Part shown: positions 9,072-19,206 of the stretch, one piece after another | Layout: each line of letters opens with the position of its first letter | Position numbering within the stretch: position 1 is the stretch's first letter | DNA from: Chromobacterium vaccinii | Lineage (GTDB): Bacteria; Pseudomonadota; Gammaproteobacteria; Burkholderiales; Chromobacteriaceae | NCBI RefSeq assembly: GCF_000971335.1 | Contig: NZ_JZJL01000002.1 | Coordinates: 124,001-188,000, forward strand | DNA: 64,000 nucleotides | Direction of reading: 5' to 3' | Made by a program: the position numbers and the translations under genes | The notes under the pieces: generated by a model | The model's input: only the letters and a program-made list of their open reading frames with translations | What the model was told of the DNA's origin: nothing | The model's database searches: none

Positions 9072-10135
9072 CATACACGACACAGTGCCCCAACTGCCAG
9101 ACCCGCTTCAAGGTCAATGACAGCCAGTTAGCAGCCGCCAATGGACTGGTGCGCTGCGGGCGCTGTTCCCATGTATTCAAGGCCCCGGACCATTTCGTCA
9201 TCACCCGCCTCGAGCCGTCGCCGGCTCTGGCGGCGCCCCCGGCTCGCGATCCGATGGACGACTTCGAGCTGGAAGTGCCGGACTTCGATCCTCAGGCCCA
9301 GCAAGGCGATGTCCAGATCCTGCCGGACCCGGTCGCCGCTCAGCAACCGCGCGCGGCGGCCGCTCCCGTTCAGGCCGAAGCGCCGCCCCCAAGGCAGGAA
9401 GACGTGGAAGCCTTCCAGCGCGCGCTGTCCGAGGCGATGCAGAACCGCCATGTCTCCACGCCGATCGGCAATCCCTTCGACGATCCCGAACCGCCGCCCG
9501 CCCCGGCCCGGCCCGAGGTGTTCGGCAGCCGCCGGCGCGCCGAGGCTGCGCATGCCGAGGAAGCGCCGCCGGCGCATGTCGAATTCGATGAGCCGCTGTT
9601 CACCGACGCCGACGCGGTGGAGGAGGAAGCGGCCCGCACCCACAAGCCGGCCGGCCCCTGGCTGAATGGCCTGCTGGCCGCGCTGGCGGTGATCGGCGCG
9701 CTGTTCCTCGCCGCGCAGCTGGTCTACATCAATCGCACCCGCATCGCGGCGGAAGTGCCGGAATCCCGGCCGACGCTGGAACATCTATGCCGCGCGCTGG
9801 ATTGCGAAGTGCCATGGCCGACCGACATCGCGCTGATCCGCACCGAATGGTCGGAGCTGGCCTTCGTCCCCGACTACCCCAACCTGATCCAGCTGTCGGC
9901 GACGCTGAAGAACCATGCGCAGTATCCGCAGGCGTATCCGATGCTGGAAGTGACGCTGAAGGACAGCGACGACCAGGTGCTGATCCGCAAGGTTTTCGCG
10001 CCCAAGGAATACCTGAAGCCGGACGACCTGAAGCTGAACCGCTTCAACGCCAACAGCGAGGTCAAGGTCACCATGCGGCTGGATGCCGGCAAGGTGCATG
10101 CGATGGGTTACAGCCTGTACTGGTTCTACCCCTGA
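9068..10135 (+). CDS. Zinc-ribbon (MJ0042 type) DUF3426 membrane protein
   Basis: 355 residues. An N-terminal MJ0042-type zinc ribbon with CPNC at residues 7-10 and CGRC about 20 residues later, then a long acidic, Pro/Ala-rich low-complexity stretch (about 45-190), one transmembrane helix (about 198-220) and a C-terminal DUF3426 domain predicted periplasmic. Such proteins often follow prmA. Function unknown; the layout (cytoplasmic zinc ribbon, tether, periplasmic domain) would suit a membrane sensor or scaffold. It overlaps prmA by 4 nt (ATGA). Confidence 0.88.
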   Translation: MTYTTQCPNCQTRFKVNDSQLAAANGLVRCGRCSHVFKAPDHFVITRLEPSPALAAPPARDPMDDFELEVPDFDPQAQQGDVQILPDPVAAQQPRAAAAPVQAEAPPPRQEDVEAFQRALSEAMQNRHVSTPIGNPFDDPEPPPAPARPEVFGSRRRAEAAHAEEAPPAHVEFDEPLFTDADAVEEEAARTHKPAGPWLNGLLAALAVIGALFLAAQLVYINRTRIAAEVPESRPTLEHLCRALDCEVPWPTDIALIRTEWSELAFVPDYPNLIQLSATLKNHAQYPQAYPMLEVTLKDSDDQVLIRKVFAPKEYLKPDDLKLNRFNANSEVKVTMRLDAGKVHAMGYSLYWFYP

Positions 10136-10174
10136 GAACGGACGGCGCTCCCGCGCCGCCCCGTATCTAACGCC

Positions 10175-10495
10175 TTACTCCTCCATCTTGAAATCGAATT
10201 CCTGGCTCAAGGTCGCGCTCGGCGCGCAGCGGTATTCGCGCAAGGCCTTGGCGATCTCCGAACGGAAGCCGCTGCGGTATTGCGGCGGAATCGCCGCGCT
10301 GAACGTCGCGCTTCTGATGCCGGATACCGAGCCGTCGGCGCCGGTCTTGAACGTCACCTTGACCACCCCGGCCACGTCATCCCTCATCGCCGCCACCGGA
10401 TAATCGGGCTTCTGCTGCTTGGCGCAACCCGCCGCCGCCGCAGTCATCGTCGCGCCCAACACCAGCAAACCGGCCACCATCATCTTTGTTTGCAT
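10175..10495 (-). CDS. Small lipoprotein/secreted protein with TonB-C-like domain
   Basis: 106 residues. A hydrophobic signal (residues 5-22) ends in AAAAGCAK, a plausible but non-ideal lipobox with Cys24. The mature part (KVTFKTGADGSVSGIRSATFS) resembles the TonB C-terminal domain pattern found in many small periplasmic proteins, though it is short and lacks the TonB transmembrane-Pro architecture. Convergent with the DUF3426 gene, separated by a short GC hairpin at 10143-10158 without U-tract. Specific function unknown. Confidence 0.65.
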   Translation of the reverse strand: MQTKMMVAGLLVLGATMTAAAAGCAKQQKPDYPVAAMRDDVAGVVKVTFKTGADGSVSGIRSATFSAAIPPQYRSGFRSEIAKALREYRCAPSATLSQEFDFKMEE

Positions 10496-10622
10496 GACCT
10501 ACTCCTTCCCGATACACGGAGCGCGTGCCTACGCGCGCCGGCTTCCGTTATAGGAAAAGAGATGATTGTCCGCATACAAACATTTATATTGAAAATCAAT
10601 CAGTTGGCATGAAAAACCCACC

Positions 10623-11510
10623 TCAGCCGCGGAAGAATTCCGCCAGGTATTCAACGAACACCCTCACCTTGCCCGGCACATGGCGGCGCACCGGATAGAC
10701 CACCGACAGGTCCAGGCAATGCCAATGGTAGCCGGGCAGCACCGGCACCAGCCTGCCGTCGGCCAGCTCCTCGTCCAGCAGAAAGCGCGGCTGCAGCACG
10801 ATGCCCATGCCGTGCACGGCGGCGTCGGTCAGCACGTCGCCGTTATTGGCCTTGAGTCCGCCCCGGACCTTCACCCTACCCTGGCTGCCGTCCGGCGCCT
10901 GGTAGTCCCAGACATTGGGCTGGGATGTCAGCGCGTACAGCAGGCACTGGTGGTCGACCAGCTCGGCCGGACTCCCCGGCGCGCCGTGGCGCGCCAGATA
11001 ATCCGGCGAGGCGGCCAACAGGTCTTCGATCTGCGCCAGCTTGCGCGCCACCAAAGAGGAGTCGCTTAGATTGGACACCCGCAACGCCAGATCGAACCCC
11101 TCCTCCACCAGGTCCACCCGGCGGTCGTTCAGGCTCAGCTCCACCTCGATCTGCGGATGGCGCTGGTGGAAGCCGCCGATGATGCGCCCCAGGTAGCGCA
11201 TGCCGAAGGACACAGGCGCCGATACCCTGAGCCTGCCCACCGGCTCGCTGGCGCCGTGGGACAGCAGCGCGTCCAGCTCGTCCAGCTCGCCCAGCAGGCT
11301 GCCCGCTTGGGCCAGATAGGTTTCGCCGGCCTCGGTCAGCGACAGCTTGCGCGTGGTGCGATGCATCAGCCGCACGCCCAGCCGGTTCTCCAGCGCCGCC
11401 ACCAGCTTGGTCACCATCGCCCGCGACAGCTCCAACCTTTCCGCCGCGGCGACGAAACTGCCCAGCTCGGCCACGCAGACGAAGGCTCGTATCTCGGAGA
11501 ATCTATCCAT
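10623..11510 (-). CDS. LysR-family transcriptional regulator
   Basis: 295 residues, standard length. N-terminal winged helix-turn-helix (residues 1-60; FVAAAERLELSRAMVTKLVAALENRLG is split by the recognition helix) and a C-terminal periplasmic-binding-like effector domain. It belongs to the large CrgA/DmlR-like branch by the MDRFSEIRAFVCVAELGSF start. It is divergent from doxX (102-bp gap) and a palindrome lies 3 bp upstream of its start, so it probably regulates itself and doxX. Ligand unknown. Confidence 0.93.
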   Translation of the reverse strand: MDRFSEIRAFVCVAELGSFVAAAERLELSRAMVTKLVAALENRLGVRLMHRTTRKLSLTEAGETYLAQAGSLLGELDELDALLSHGASEPVGRLRVSAPVSFGMRYLGRIIGGFHQRHPQIEVELSLNDRRVDLVEEGFDLALRVSNLSDSSLVARKLAQIEDLLAASPDYLARHGAPGSPAELVDHQCLLYALTSQPNVWDYQAPDGSQGRVKVRGGLKANNGDVLTDAAVHGMGIVLQPRFLLDEELADGRLVPVLPGYHWHCLDLSVVYPVRRHVPGKVRVFVEYLAEFFRG

Positions 11511-11513
11511 ATA

Positions 11514-11530
11514 ATTTCTTATAGAGAAAT
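11514..11530. promoter_or_regulatory. Palindrome ATTTCT-N5-AGAAAT, putative LysR operator
   Basis: Perfect 6-bp inverted repeat with a 5-nt spacer, directly upstream of the LysR gene in the divergent lysR-doxX intergenic region. Its size and internal T-N11-A geometry fit LysR-type regulator boxes. It overlaps the likely leader of the regulator gene, which suits autoregulation. Assignment rests on position and symmetry only. Confidence 0.5.
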
Positions 11531-11612
11531 AATAATTTTCAAATTGTAGTATTTATTGAATATAAAGCTGATGGTCAAATAGCGCCATACCAATCTGAAC
11601 TGGAACGCAATC

Positions 11613-12005
11613 ATGAACCGTCTGCAAAACCCCTGCCTGGCCGCCCTGGTGCTGCGCGTGGCGCTGGGCCTGATGTACCTGTCTCACGGCGCGTTGAAGC
11701 TGTTTGTCTTCACCCCGGCCGGCACCGCCGAATACTTCGCCAGCCTGGGTCTGCCGGGCTTCGTCGGCTACTTCGCCATCCTGATCGAGATCGGCGGCGG
11801 CCTGCTGCTGCTGGCCGGCATCCAGGCGCGCTGGGTGGCGCTGCTGCTGATTCCGCAACTGCTGGGCGCCATCGTTCTGGTGCACGGCGCCAAGGGCTGG
11901 ATGTTCACCAACGAGGGCGGCGGCTGGGAATACCCCGCCTTCCTGATCGCCAGCTCGCTCGCGCTGTTCCTGCTGGGCCAGCCGGAACGGCAGCGCCAAG
12001 CCTGA
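11613..12005 (+). CDS. DoxX-family membrane protein
   Basis: 130 residues with four hydrophobic segments (roughly 10-30, 45-70, 73-93, 103-123), DoxX/DoxD-like quinol oxidase-type family. Members are small inner-membrane proteins linked to redox or oxidative stress functions. The LMYLSHGALKLFVF and GYFAILIEIGGGLLLLAG segments match the family. Probably controlled by the divergent LysR regulator. A strong terminator follows at 12028. Confidence 0.9.
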   Translation: MNRLQNPCLAALVLRVALGLMYLSHGALKLFVFTPAGTAEYFASLGLPGFVGYFAILIEIGGGLLLLAGIQARWVALLLIPQLLGAIVLVHGAKGWMFTNEGGGWEYPAFLIASSLALFLLGQPERQRQA

Positions 12006-12027
12006 CCAAGCCCGATCACCGATCTCC

Positions 12028-12058
12028 AGCCCCGCTTCCGCGGGGCTTTTCGCTTTTT
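12028..12058 (+). terminator. Intrinsic terminator after doxX
   Basis: AGCCCCGC (12028-12035) pairs with GCGGGGCT (12040-12047) around TTCC, followed by TTTCGCTTTTT. Strong GC stem with U-rich tail. Confidence 0.9.
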
Positions 12059-12445
12059 AGAGTTGCATTACAAAAATGCAACAGCGCCGGTCTTTCCCCC
12101 CTGCTCCCCAAGTCCGCAATATTCAAGCGCTATCTCGCGCCAGCCCAGCAATATGCTGCAATGCAGCAGACAATCAAGACAATTCCGACTTGCACATTTT
12201 CTTGATTGCCATCAAGCTGCTGCGTGATTTGTATGTAGTTAAACTACAAAATAGGCAAGATACGAACAAGCCCAGTCGCCGGCCCGACAAGGCGACTGCC
12301 TGTATATAATTGTCAAAACCCCGTCAGGACAAGCCAGCACAACAAAAGCATGCCGCAGCGCGGCCATCGCCCGGCCCCCATCCAACGGCTTGATTGACGC
12401 TCGTAATAAAACGACTGGAATTATCCACGAATTGAGGAGTTTCTC
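12059..12445 (+). promoter_or_regulatory. Palindrome-rich control region of the nagFE operon
   Basis: About 390 bases, more AT-rich than the surroundings. A 77-codon open frame at 12076-12309 has no recognisable product and is judged noncoding. Symmetric elements seen: CAGCA-ATA-TGCTG (12146-12158), GCTGCA-A-TGCAGC (12155-12167), CTTGAT-TGCC-ATCAAG (12201-12216) and the 15-bp palindrome TGTAGTT-A-AACTACA (12234-12248). A perfect -10 hexamer TATAAT is at 12305-12310, about 135 nt before the start codon. No matching strong -35 is evident, which would fit activator dependence. Which regulator binds is not known. Confidence 0.6.
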
Positions 12446-14959
12446 ATGGGCACCACCGCACCAAGATTAGATGTTCTGGCCCCCCTTTCCGGGTGGCTGG
12501 TCCCCTTGGACAGCGTTCCGGACCCCGTGTTCGCCGGCAAGATGGTCGGCGACGGCATCTCGCTCGATCCCACCTCGGGCAGTCTGCTGGCTCCGGTCAG
12601 CGGCGTGGTCAGCAATCTGCATTCCTCCCACCACGCGCTGACCATCACCACCGCCGAAGGCGTGGAAGTGATGGTGCACATCGGCATCGACACCGTGATG
12701 CTGAAAGGCGAAGGCTTTTTCCCCCTGGTCGAGCAAGGCCAGCAAGTTGCCGTCGGCCAGCCGGTCATCGACTTCGACCTTGACCTGGTCGGCCGCAAGG
12801 CCGCCAGCCTGCTGACCCAGATCATCGTCACCAACGGCGAAACCGTGGCCAGGATGAGCCTGGCCGACGGCATGGTCGACGCCGGCAAGAGCGTGGTGCT
12901 GTCGCTGCAGCTGGCCAACGGCAAGGTCGTGTTGCCTACCGAAACCGCCGAACCCCAACTGTCCGCCGACATCGCCATCGGCAACCCCGCCGGCCTGCAT
13001 GCCCGTCCGGCGGCGGTATTCGCCAGCAAGGCCAAGACCTTCTCCTCCGACATCCAGCTGCTCTTGGGCGACAAGGAAGCCAACGCCAAATCCGTGGTCG
13101 CCATCATGGGTCTGGCCACCAAACTGGGCGACCTGGTGCGCGTGCGCGCCGCCGGCGGCGACGCCTCGGCCGCCATCGCGGAACTGACCCAACTGCTGAA
13201 TGACCGCTGCGGCGAGAAGGCCGACGAGGCGCCGATCGCCCCGGCCGCCGCGCCGGTCTTCGCCCAGCAGCAGGACAGCGACAGCCAGCTGGCCGGCGTC
13301 GGCGCTTCGCCCGGCATCGCCATCGGCCGCATCGTTCACCATCGCCTGCAGGAATTCGACGTGCCCGAGCACGGCAAGGGCGCCAATGTGGAACAACAGG
13401 CGTTCTCCCGCGCCGCCGAGGAGGCTTCGGCCCAGCTGGATCTGGTCAAGGCGCAGCTGACTGACCCGGCGAAGCAGGCCATCCTGTCCATGCACCAGGA
13501 ACTGCTGCAAGACCCGGACCTGCTGGCGCAAACCTATACCGGCCTGGCCGACGGCAAGTCGGCCGCCTGGTCCTGGCGCGCCGCCTTCAGCGCCTATTCC
13601 GCCCGCCTGGAAGCGCAGGACAACGCCCTGCTGCGCGAACGCGCCAACGACATCCGCGACGTGGGCCGCCGCGTGCTGGCGCTGCTGGCCGGCGTGAAGC
13701 AGGCCGCGCTGGAACTGCCGGCCGGCTCCATCCTGATCGCCGAAGACCTGGCGCCGTCCGACACCGCCGCGCTGGATCCATCCAAGGTGATGGGCTTCTG
13801 TACCCGCACCGGCGGCGCCACCAGCCACGTGGCCATCCTGGCCCGCTCGCTGGGCATCCCCGCGATCTGCGGCATCTCCCAGACCGCGCTGAAGCTGCCG
13901 GAGGGCCTGCAGGTGATCCTGAACGGCAACGAGGGCACGCTGGCCATCGCGCCGACCGCGGACGACATCGCCGCCGCCGAGCGCGACATCGCCCGCCTGG
14001 CCGAGCGCCGCGCCGCCGAGGCCGAAAGCTCGATGCGTCCGGCCGCGACCCGCGACGGCGCCCGCATCGACGTGGTGGCCAATATCCGCAACGCCGCCGA
14101 CGCGCGCGAAGCTGTGGCCAAGGGCGCCGAGGGCGTGGGCCTGCTGCGCTCGGAATTCCTGTTCGACAACCGCGACACCGCGCCCACCGAAGCCGAGCAA
14201 GCCGCCGAATACTGCGCGGTGGCCGAGGCGCTGGGCAAGGAGCGCCCGCTGGTGGTGCGCACGCTGGACGTGGGCGGCGACAAGCCGCTGTCCTACCTGC
14301 CGCTGCCCAAGGAAGACAACCCCTTCCTCGGCCTGCGCGGCATCCGCGTCAGCCTGGAACGCCCCGACCTCTTGCGCACTCAGTTGCGCGCCATCCTCCA
14401 AGCCGCTCCGCTGACGCAGCTGCACATCATGTTCCCGATGGTGGCCTCGCTGGAAGAACTGCGCGCCGCCAAGGCGGTGCTGGCCGAAGAGCAGGCCGCG
14501 CTGGGCGTGTCCGGCGTCAAGGTCGGCATCATGGTGGAAGTGCCGTCGGCCGCGGTGCTGGCCGCGCGCTTCGCGCCGGAAGTGGACTTCTTCTCCATCG
14601 GCACCAACGACCTGACCCAGTACGTGCTGGCGATGGACCGCGGCCACCCGCAGCTGGCCAAGCAGGCCGACGCGCTGCACCCGGGCGTGCTGGCGATGAT
14701 CGCGCTGACTTGCGAAGGCGCGCGCGCCCACGGCAAGTGGGTAGGCGTCTGCGGCGGCCTGGCATCCGACGAGCGCGCCGCGCCTCTCTTGGTGGGCATG
14801 GGCGTGACCGAGTTGTCGGTCAGCACCCCGGCGGTCGCCTCGGTGAAAGCCACGCTGGCGCGCTGGAGCATGGACGAGTGCCGCGAGCTGGCGCGCGAGG
14901 TGCTGGCGCTGTCCACCGTCACCGACGTCCGCCACCATCTGAATCAACTCGCTCGTTAA
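12446..14959 (+). CDS. nagF: PTS multiphosphoryl transfer protein EIIA-HPr-EI, N-acetylglucosamine system
   Basis: 837 residues carrying three phosphotransferase modules. EIIA of the glucose/GlcNAc (crr) type at 1-150 with active His78 in VMVHIGIDTV; HPr at about 170-255 with active His185 in NPAGLHARPAA; enzyme I at about 280-837 with swivelling His461 in GGATSHVAIL, plus LLRSEFLF and the PEP-site FFSIGTNDLTQYVLAMDR. It moves phosphate from PEP to the EIIBC permease. This fusion next to nagE matches the NagF-NagE pair of pseudomonads. The ATG at 12446 follows a GAGGAG site. No nagA or nagB is nearby, so GlcNAc-6-P breakdown must be encoded elsewhere. Confidence 0.95.
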   Translation: MGTTAPRLDVLAPLSGWLVPLDSVPDPVFAGKMVGDGISLDPTSGSLLAPVSGVVSNLHSSHHALTITTAEGVEVMVHIGIDTVMLKGEGFFPLVEQGQQVAVGQPVIDFDLDLVGRKAASLLTQIIVTNGETVARMSLADGMVDAGKSVVLSLQLANGKVVLPTETAEPQLSADIAIGNPAGLHARPAAVFASKAKTFSSDIQLLLGDKEANAKSVVAIMGLATKLGDLVRVRAAGGDASAAIAELTQLLNDRCGEKADEAPIAPAAAPVFAQQQDSDSQLAGVGASPGIAIGRIVHHRLQEFDVPEHGKGANVEQQAFSRAAEEASAQLDLVKAQLTDPAKQAILSMHQELLQDPDLLAQTYTGLADGKSAAWSWRAAFSAYSARLEAQDNALLRERANDIRDVGRRVLALLAGVKQAALELPAGSILIAEDLAPSDTAALDPSKVMGFCTRTGGATSHVAILARSLGIPAICGISQTALKLPEGLQVILNGNEGTLAIAPTADDIAAAERDIARLAERRAAEAESSMRPAATRDGARIDVVANIRNAADAREAVAKGAEGVGLLRSEFLFDNRDTAPTEAEQAAEYCAVAEALGKERPLVVRTLDVGGDKPLSYLPLPKEDNPFLGLRGIRVSLERPDLLRTQLRAILQAAPLTQLHIMFPMVASLEELRAAKAVLAEEQAALGVSGVKVGIMVEVPSAAVLAARFAPEVDFFSIGTNDLTQYVLAMDRGHPQLAKQADALHPGVLAMIALTCEGARAHGKWVGVCGGLASDERAAPLLVGMGVTELSVSTPAVASVKATLARWSMDECRELAREVLALSTVTDVRHHLNQLAR

Positions 14960-14990
14960 CAGAATAAGCCTCGGCGCGGGCCAGGTTCGC

Positions 14991-15038
14991 GGCGCCGGGC
15001 GGGGAGACCGCCGGGGAAACCCGGCGCCGTCCGGCGCC
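14991..15038 (+). other. Intercistronic GC hairpin with alternative pairings between nagF and nagE
   Basis: In the 173-nt nagF-nagE gap, GGCGCCGGG (14991-14999) pairs perfectly with CCCGGCGCC (15020-15028). The second arm's GGCGCC (15023-15028) can instead pair with GGCGCC at 15033-15038 across a 4-nt loop. There is no U-tract, so it is not a classic terminator. It could protect the nagF mRNA 3' end or set the nagF:nagE ratio. The remaining gap up to 15132 includes the nagE ribosome-binding site (AGGA) and nothing else recognisable. Confidence 0.55.
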
Positions 15039-15132
15039 ACTCAAGCGGCTTGGCGCGCGAAGAGGCTTTATAGAGGGGACGGCGTCACAGCCGCTCGACA
15101 TTCCATAAGCATGTCAAAGCAGGATAATAATC

Positions 15133-16893
<1,761 letters not shown>

Positions 16894-16916
16894 CCATTCC
16901 CAGTCATGCCGCAAAC

Positions 16917-16947
16917 AAAAACGCCAGCGAATCTCGCTGGCGTTTTT
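16917..16947. terminator. Bidirectional terminator between nagE and cfa
   Basis: A 14-bp perfect stem (16917-16930 with 16934-16947) with an ATC loop, A-run on the left and T-run on the right, so it can stop transcription from both convergent genes. Confidence 0.93.
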
Positions 16948-16961
16948 CATTTCCCCATCCC

Positions 16962-18116
16962 TCAGCGCGCCCCCCTCAGCCCGCCCTCTACTCCCTCCCG
17001 GCTGAACAGCACCTGCCACAACTGCAGGTCGCGCGCGCGGAAAGCCCCGGCGCAGGCGTTCAGGTAATAGGTGAACATCCGGTAGAAGCGGGACGGGTAA
17101 TGGGCAGTCAACTGAGGCCAGACCTGCTGAAAGCGCTGCAGCCAGGCCATCAGCGTCAGGTCGTAGTCGGCGCCGAAATTGTGCCAGTCCTCCACCATCC
17201 AATAGCGCTCGCTGGCCCGGGCGATATGCGAGACCGACGGCAGGCAGCCGTTGGGAAAAATGTATTTCTCTATCCACGGGTCGATGCGCAAATCGGTCGT
17301 CTTGGCGCCTATCGTGTGCAGCAGGAACAGGCCGTCCGGCGTCAGATTGCGCGCGGCGGTCTCGAAATAGGCATCGTAATTGCGCGGCCCGACGTGCTCG
17401 AACATGCCCACCGAGACGATGCGGTCGGCCCTAAGCGCCAGGTGGCGGTAATCCTGCAACAGGATGTCCACGTCCAGCCCGGCGCAGCGCTGCAGCGCCA
17501 ACTGCCGCTGCTGCTCGGAGATGGTGATGCCGGTGACCCGGACGCCGTAATGGCGCGCGGCGTAAGCGGCCAGGCCGCCCCAGCCGCAGCCTATGTCCAG
17601 CAGGTGCATTCCGGGTTTGAGCCCGAGCTTGTCGCAGATCAGCCTGAGCTTGGCCTCCTGCGCCTCCTCCAGCGTGGCGGCGTCCTTCCAGTAGCCGCAG
17701 GAGTACTGCATGTTCGGGTCCAGCATCGCGGCGAACAAGTCGTTGCCCAGGTCGTAATGGTGTTCGCCCACCTTGCGGGCCCGCCGCAAGGACTGGTAAT
17801 TGACCAGCCTGGCCGCCATCAGGTACAGCGTGTCGCGCCAGCGCCGCGGCAGCCTATTCTCCAGGCCGGCGCGCATCACCCGCTGGAAGAACGCGTCCAG
17901 CCGCTCGCACTCCCACCAGCCGTCCATATAGCTTTCGCCCAGGCCCAAGGAGCCCTGCTGCAGCACGCGTCGGTAGAACTGCGGATGGTGGACTTGAATG
18001 TCGAACGGACGGCTGCCGTTGACGGCGACGCCGGCGGCGGCCAGCATTTCCTCGATGATGGCGCGCCCCGGCAGGCGGGCGTTTCCGCTCTCATTTTCCA
18101 GACACGATGAATTCAT
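16962..18116 (-). CDS. cfa: Cyclopropane-fatty-acyl-phospholipid synthase
   Basis: 384 residues. SAM-dependent methyltransferase that adds a methylene bridge to unsaturated acyl chains of membrane phospholipids. Seen: YMDGWWECERLDAFF near residue 65, the HYDLGNDLFAAMLDPNMQYSCGYW substrate region (split over about 120-145), SAM motif LDIGCGWGGLA and GMFEHVG. The ATG at 18116 was chosen for its GGGGGAT site and the ordinary length; a longer start at 18146 would add an unrelated stretch. Cfa usually rises in stationary phase; no sigma-S promoter could be pinned down. Confidence 0.95.
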   Translation of the reverse strand: MNSSCLENESGNARLPGRAIIEEMLAAAGVAVNGSRPFDIQVHHPQFYRRVLQQGSLGLGESYMDGWWECERLDAFFQRVMRAGLENRLPRRWRDTLYLMAARLVNYQSLRRARKVGEHHYDLGNDLFAAMLDPNMQYSCGYWKDAATLEEAQEAKLRLICDKLGLKPGMHLLDIGCGWGGLAAYAARHYGVRVTGITISEQQRQLALQRCAGLDVDILLQDYRHLALRADRIVSVGMFEHVGPRNYDAYFETAARNLTPDGLFLLHTIGAKTTDLRIDPWIEKYIFPNGCLPSVSHIARASERYWMVEDWHNFGADYDLTLMAWLQRFQQVWPQLTAHYPSRFYRMFTYYLNACAGAFRARDLQLWQVLFSREGVEGGLRGAR

Positions 18117-18255
18117 GGCGATCCCCCCGGCATGGCCACTCAGCACAACGAACTCGATCGACGATCAGAAACAAGGACAGACGTTTTACCTAGCTTAACG
18201 CGCTCCCGCCCCGCTTGGCCAGCGGGAGAAATCCAGTCTGCGAACGCGCCGCCGG

Positions 18256-19053
18256 CTACAGCGTGAACAGCTCCCGCAAGTGCAGCGCCACGCCCGACTC
18301 CGCATGGCTGCCGATGCGGCGCGCCTGCGGCAGCATGTCGCTGAGCCGCGGATGCGCGTTCCCCATCACCCGCGGATGGCCTGCCGCTTGCAGCAGCTCG
18401 ATGTCGTTCTGGCCGTCGCCGAAAGCGAGGCACGCGTCCGCCGGGATGCCCAGCCGCTCCAGCACCCGTTCCAACGCATGGCCCTTGGACACGCCGGCCG
18501 CCATCACCTCCAGGCAATGCTCCAGCGAGAAGGTGATATAGAGCCTGTCGCCGAAACGCTCTCGCAGCTTGCGCTCCACGCCCAGCAAATGCTCGTGCGG
18601 CGCGATGTACAGCACCTTGCCCACCCCCTCGCCGCCGTGGCGGGCCAGATCGCACACCCGATACGCGGTGCCGGAATCCTTGTGCATGTCCAGCAGTTCC
18701 TGGCAGGGTTCGCTGATCAGCCACTCGTCGTCGAGATAGAAATTGACGATGGCGCCGGCGGCGAACTCCGGCTGCGAAATGACGCGGACCAGCTCCGCGT
18801 CGATGTTCCGCCGATAGATCAAGGCATCGTCAGGATCATGCACCCGCGCGCCGTTGGAAGTGATCAAATGGGCGCGCACGCCCAGCGCCTGGCGGATGCC
18901 CCTGACGTCCAGGTAATGGCGGCCGGTGGCGAGCGCGAACCGCACGCCGCGTTTTTCCAGACGCTGCAGGGTTGCGGCGGTCAACGGGGTCACGGCGTGA
19001 TGCTGGTCCAGCAGGGTGCCGTCCAGATCGGAGGCGATGAAACGGTAAGGCAT
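18256..19053 (-). CDS. Cof-type HAD-superfamily hydrolase
   Basis: 265 residues. Haloacid dehalogenase phosphatase of the Cof/YbiV (IIB cap) subfamily: motif I DLDGTLLD with nucleophile Asp near residue 9, motif II TSNGA, motif III Lys in GVSKGHALE, and motif IV FGDGQNDIELL. Such enzymes hydrolyse sugar phosphates, FMN or pyridoxal phosphate; the substrate cannot be told from sequence. The ATG at 19053 follows a GGAG site at 5 nt; upstream in-frame codons are unlikely. Divergent from the MFS gene. Confidence 0.9.
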   Translation of the reverse strand: MPYRFIASDLDGTLLDQHHAVTPLTAATLQRLEKRGVRFALATGRHYLDVRGIRQALGVRAHLITSNGARVHDPDDALIYRRNIDAELVRVISQPEFAAGAIVNFYLDDEWLISEPCQELLDMHKDSGTAYRVCDLARHGGEGVGKVLYIAPHEHLLGVERKLRERFGDRLYITFSLEHCLEVMAAGVSKGHALERVLERLGIPADACLAFGDGQNDIELLQAAGHPRVMGNAHPRLSDMLPQARRIGSHAESGVALHLRELFTL

Positions 19054-19206
19054 GTGAGCTCCGGCGCAATACAAGCTGCCGATTATACGCCGTCGAACCA
19101 AGACCTCCGCCGACCGTCCTCAAATTGACAAAGACATATGGCCTGGATAACTTGACCTATCCGCATGACCCCCCGCTACGCTCGGAAAACCGCAAGGAGA
19201 ACTCCC

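Noticed and set aside
12076-12309. 77-codon open frame before nagF
   Set aside because: Falls in the palindrome-rich control region, lacks a ribosome-binding site and resembles no family.
12467-15040. 857-codon open frame antisense to nagF
   Set aside because: Low-complexity translation with no recognisable domain, fully opposite a three-domain PTS protein.
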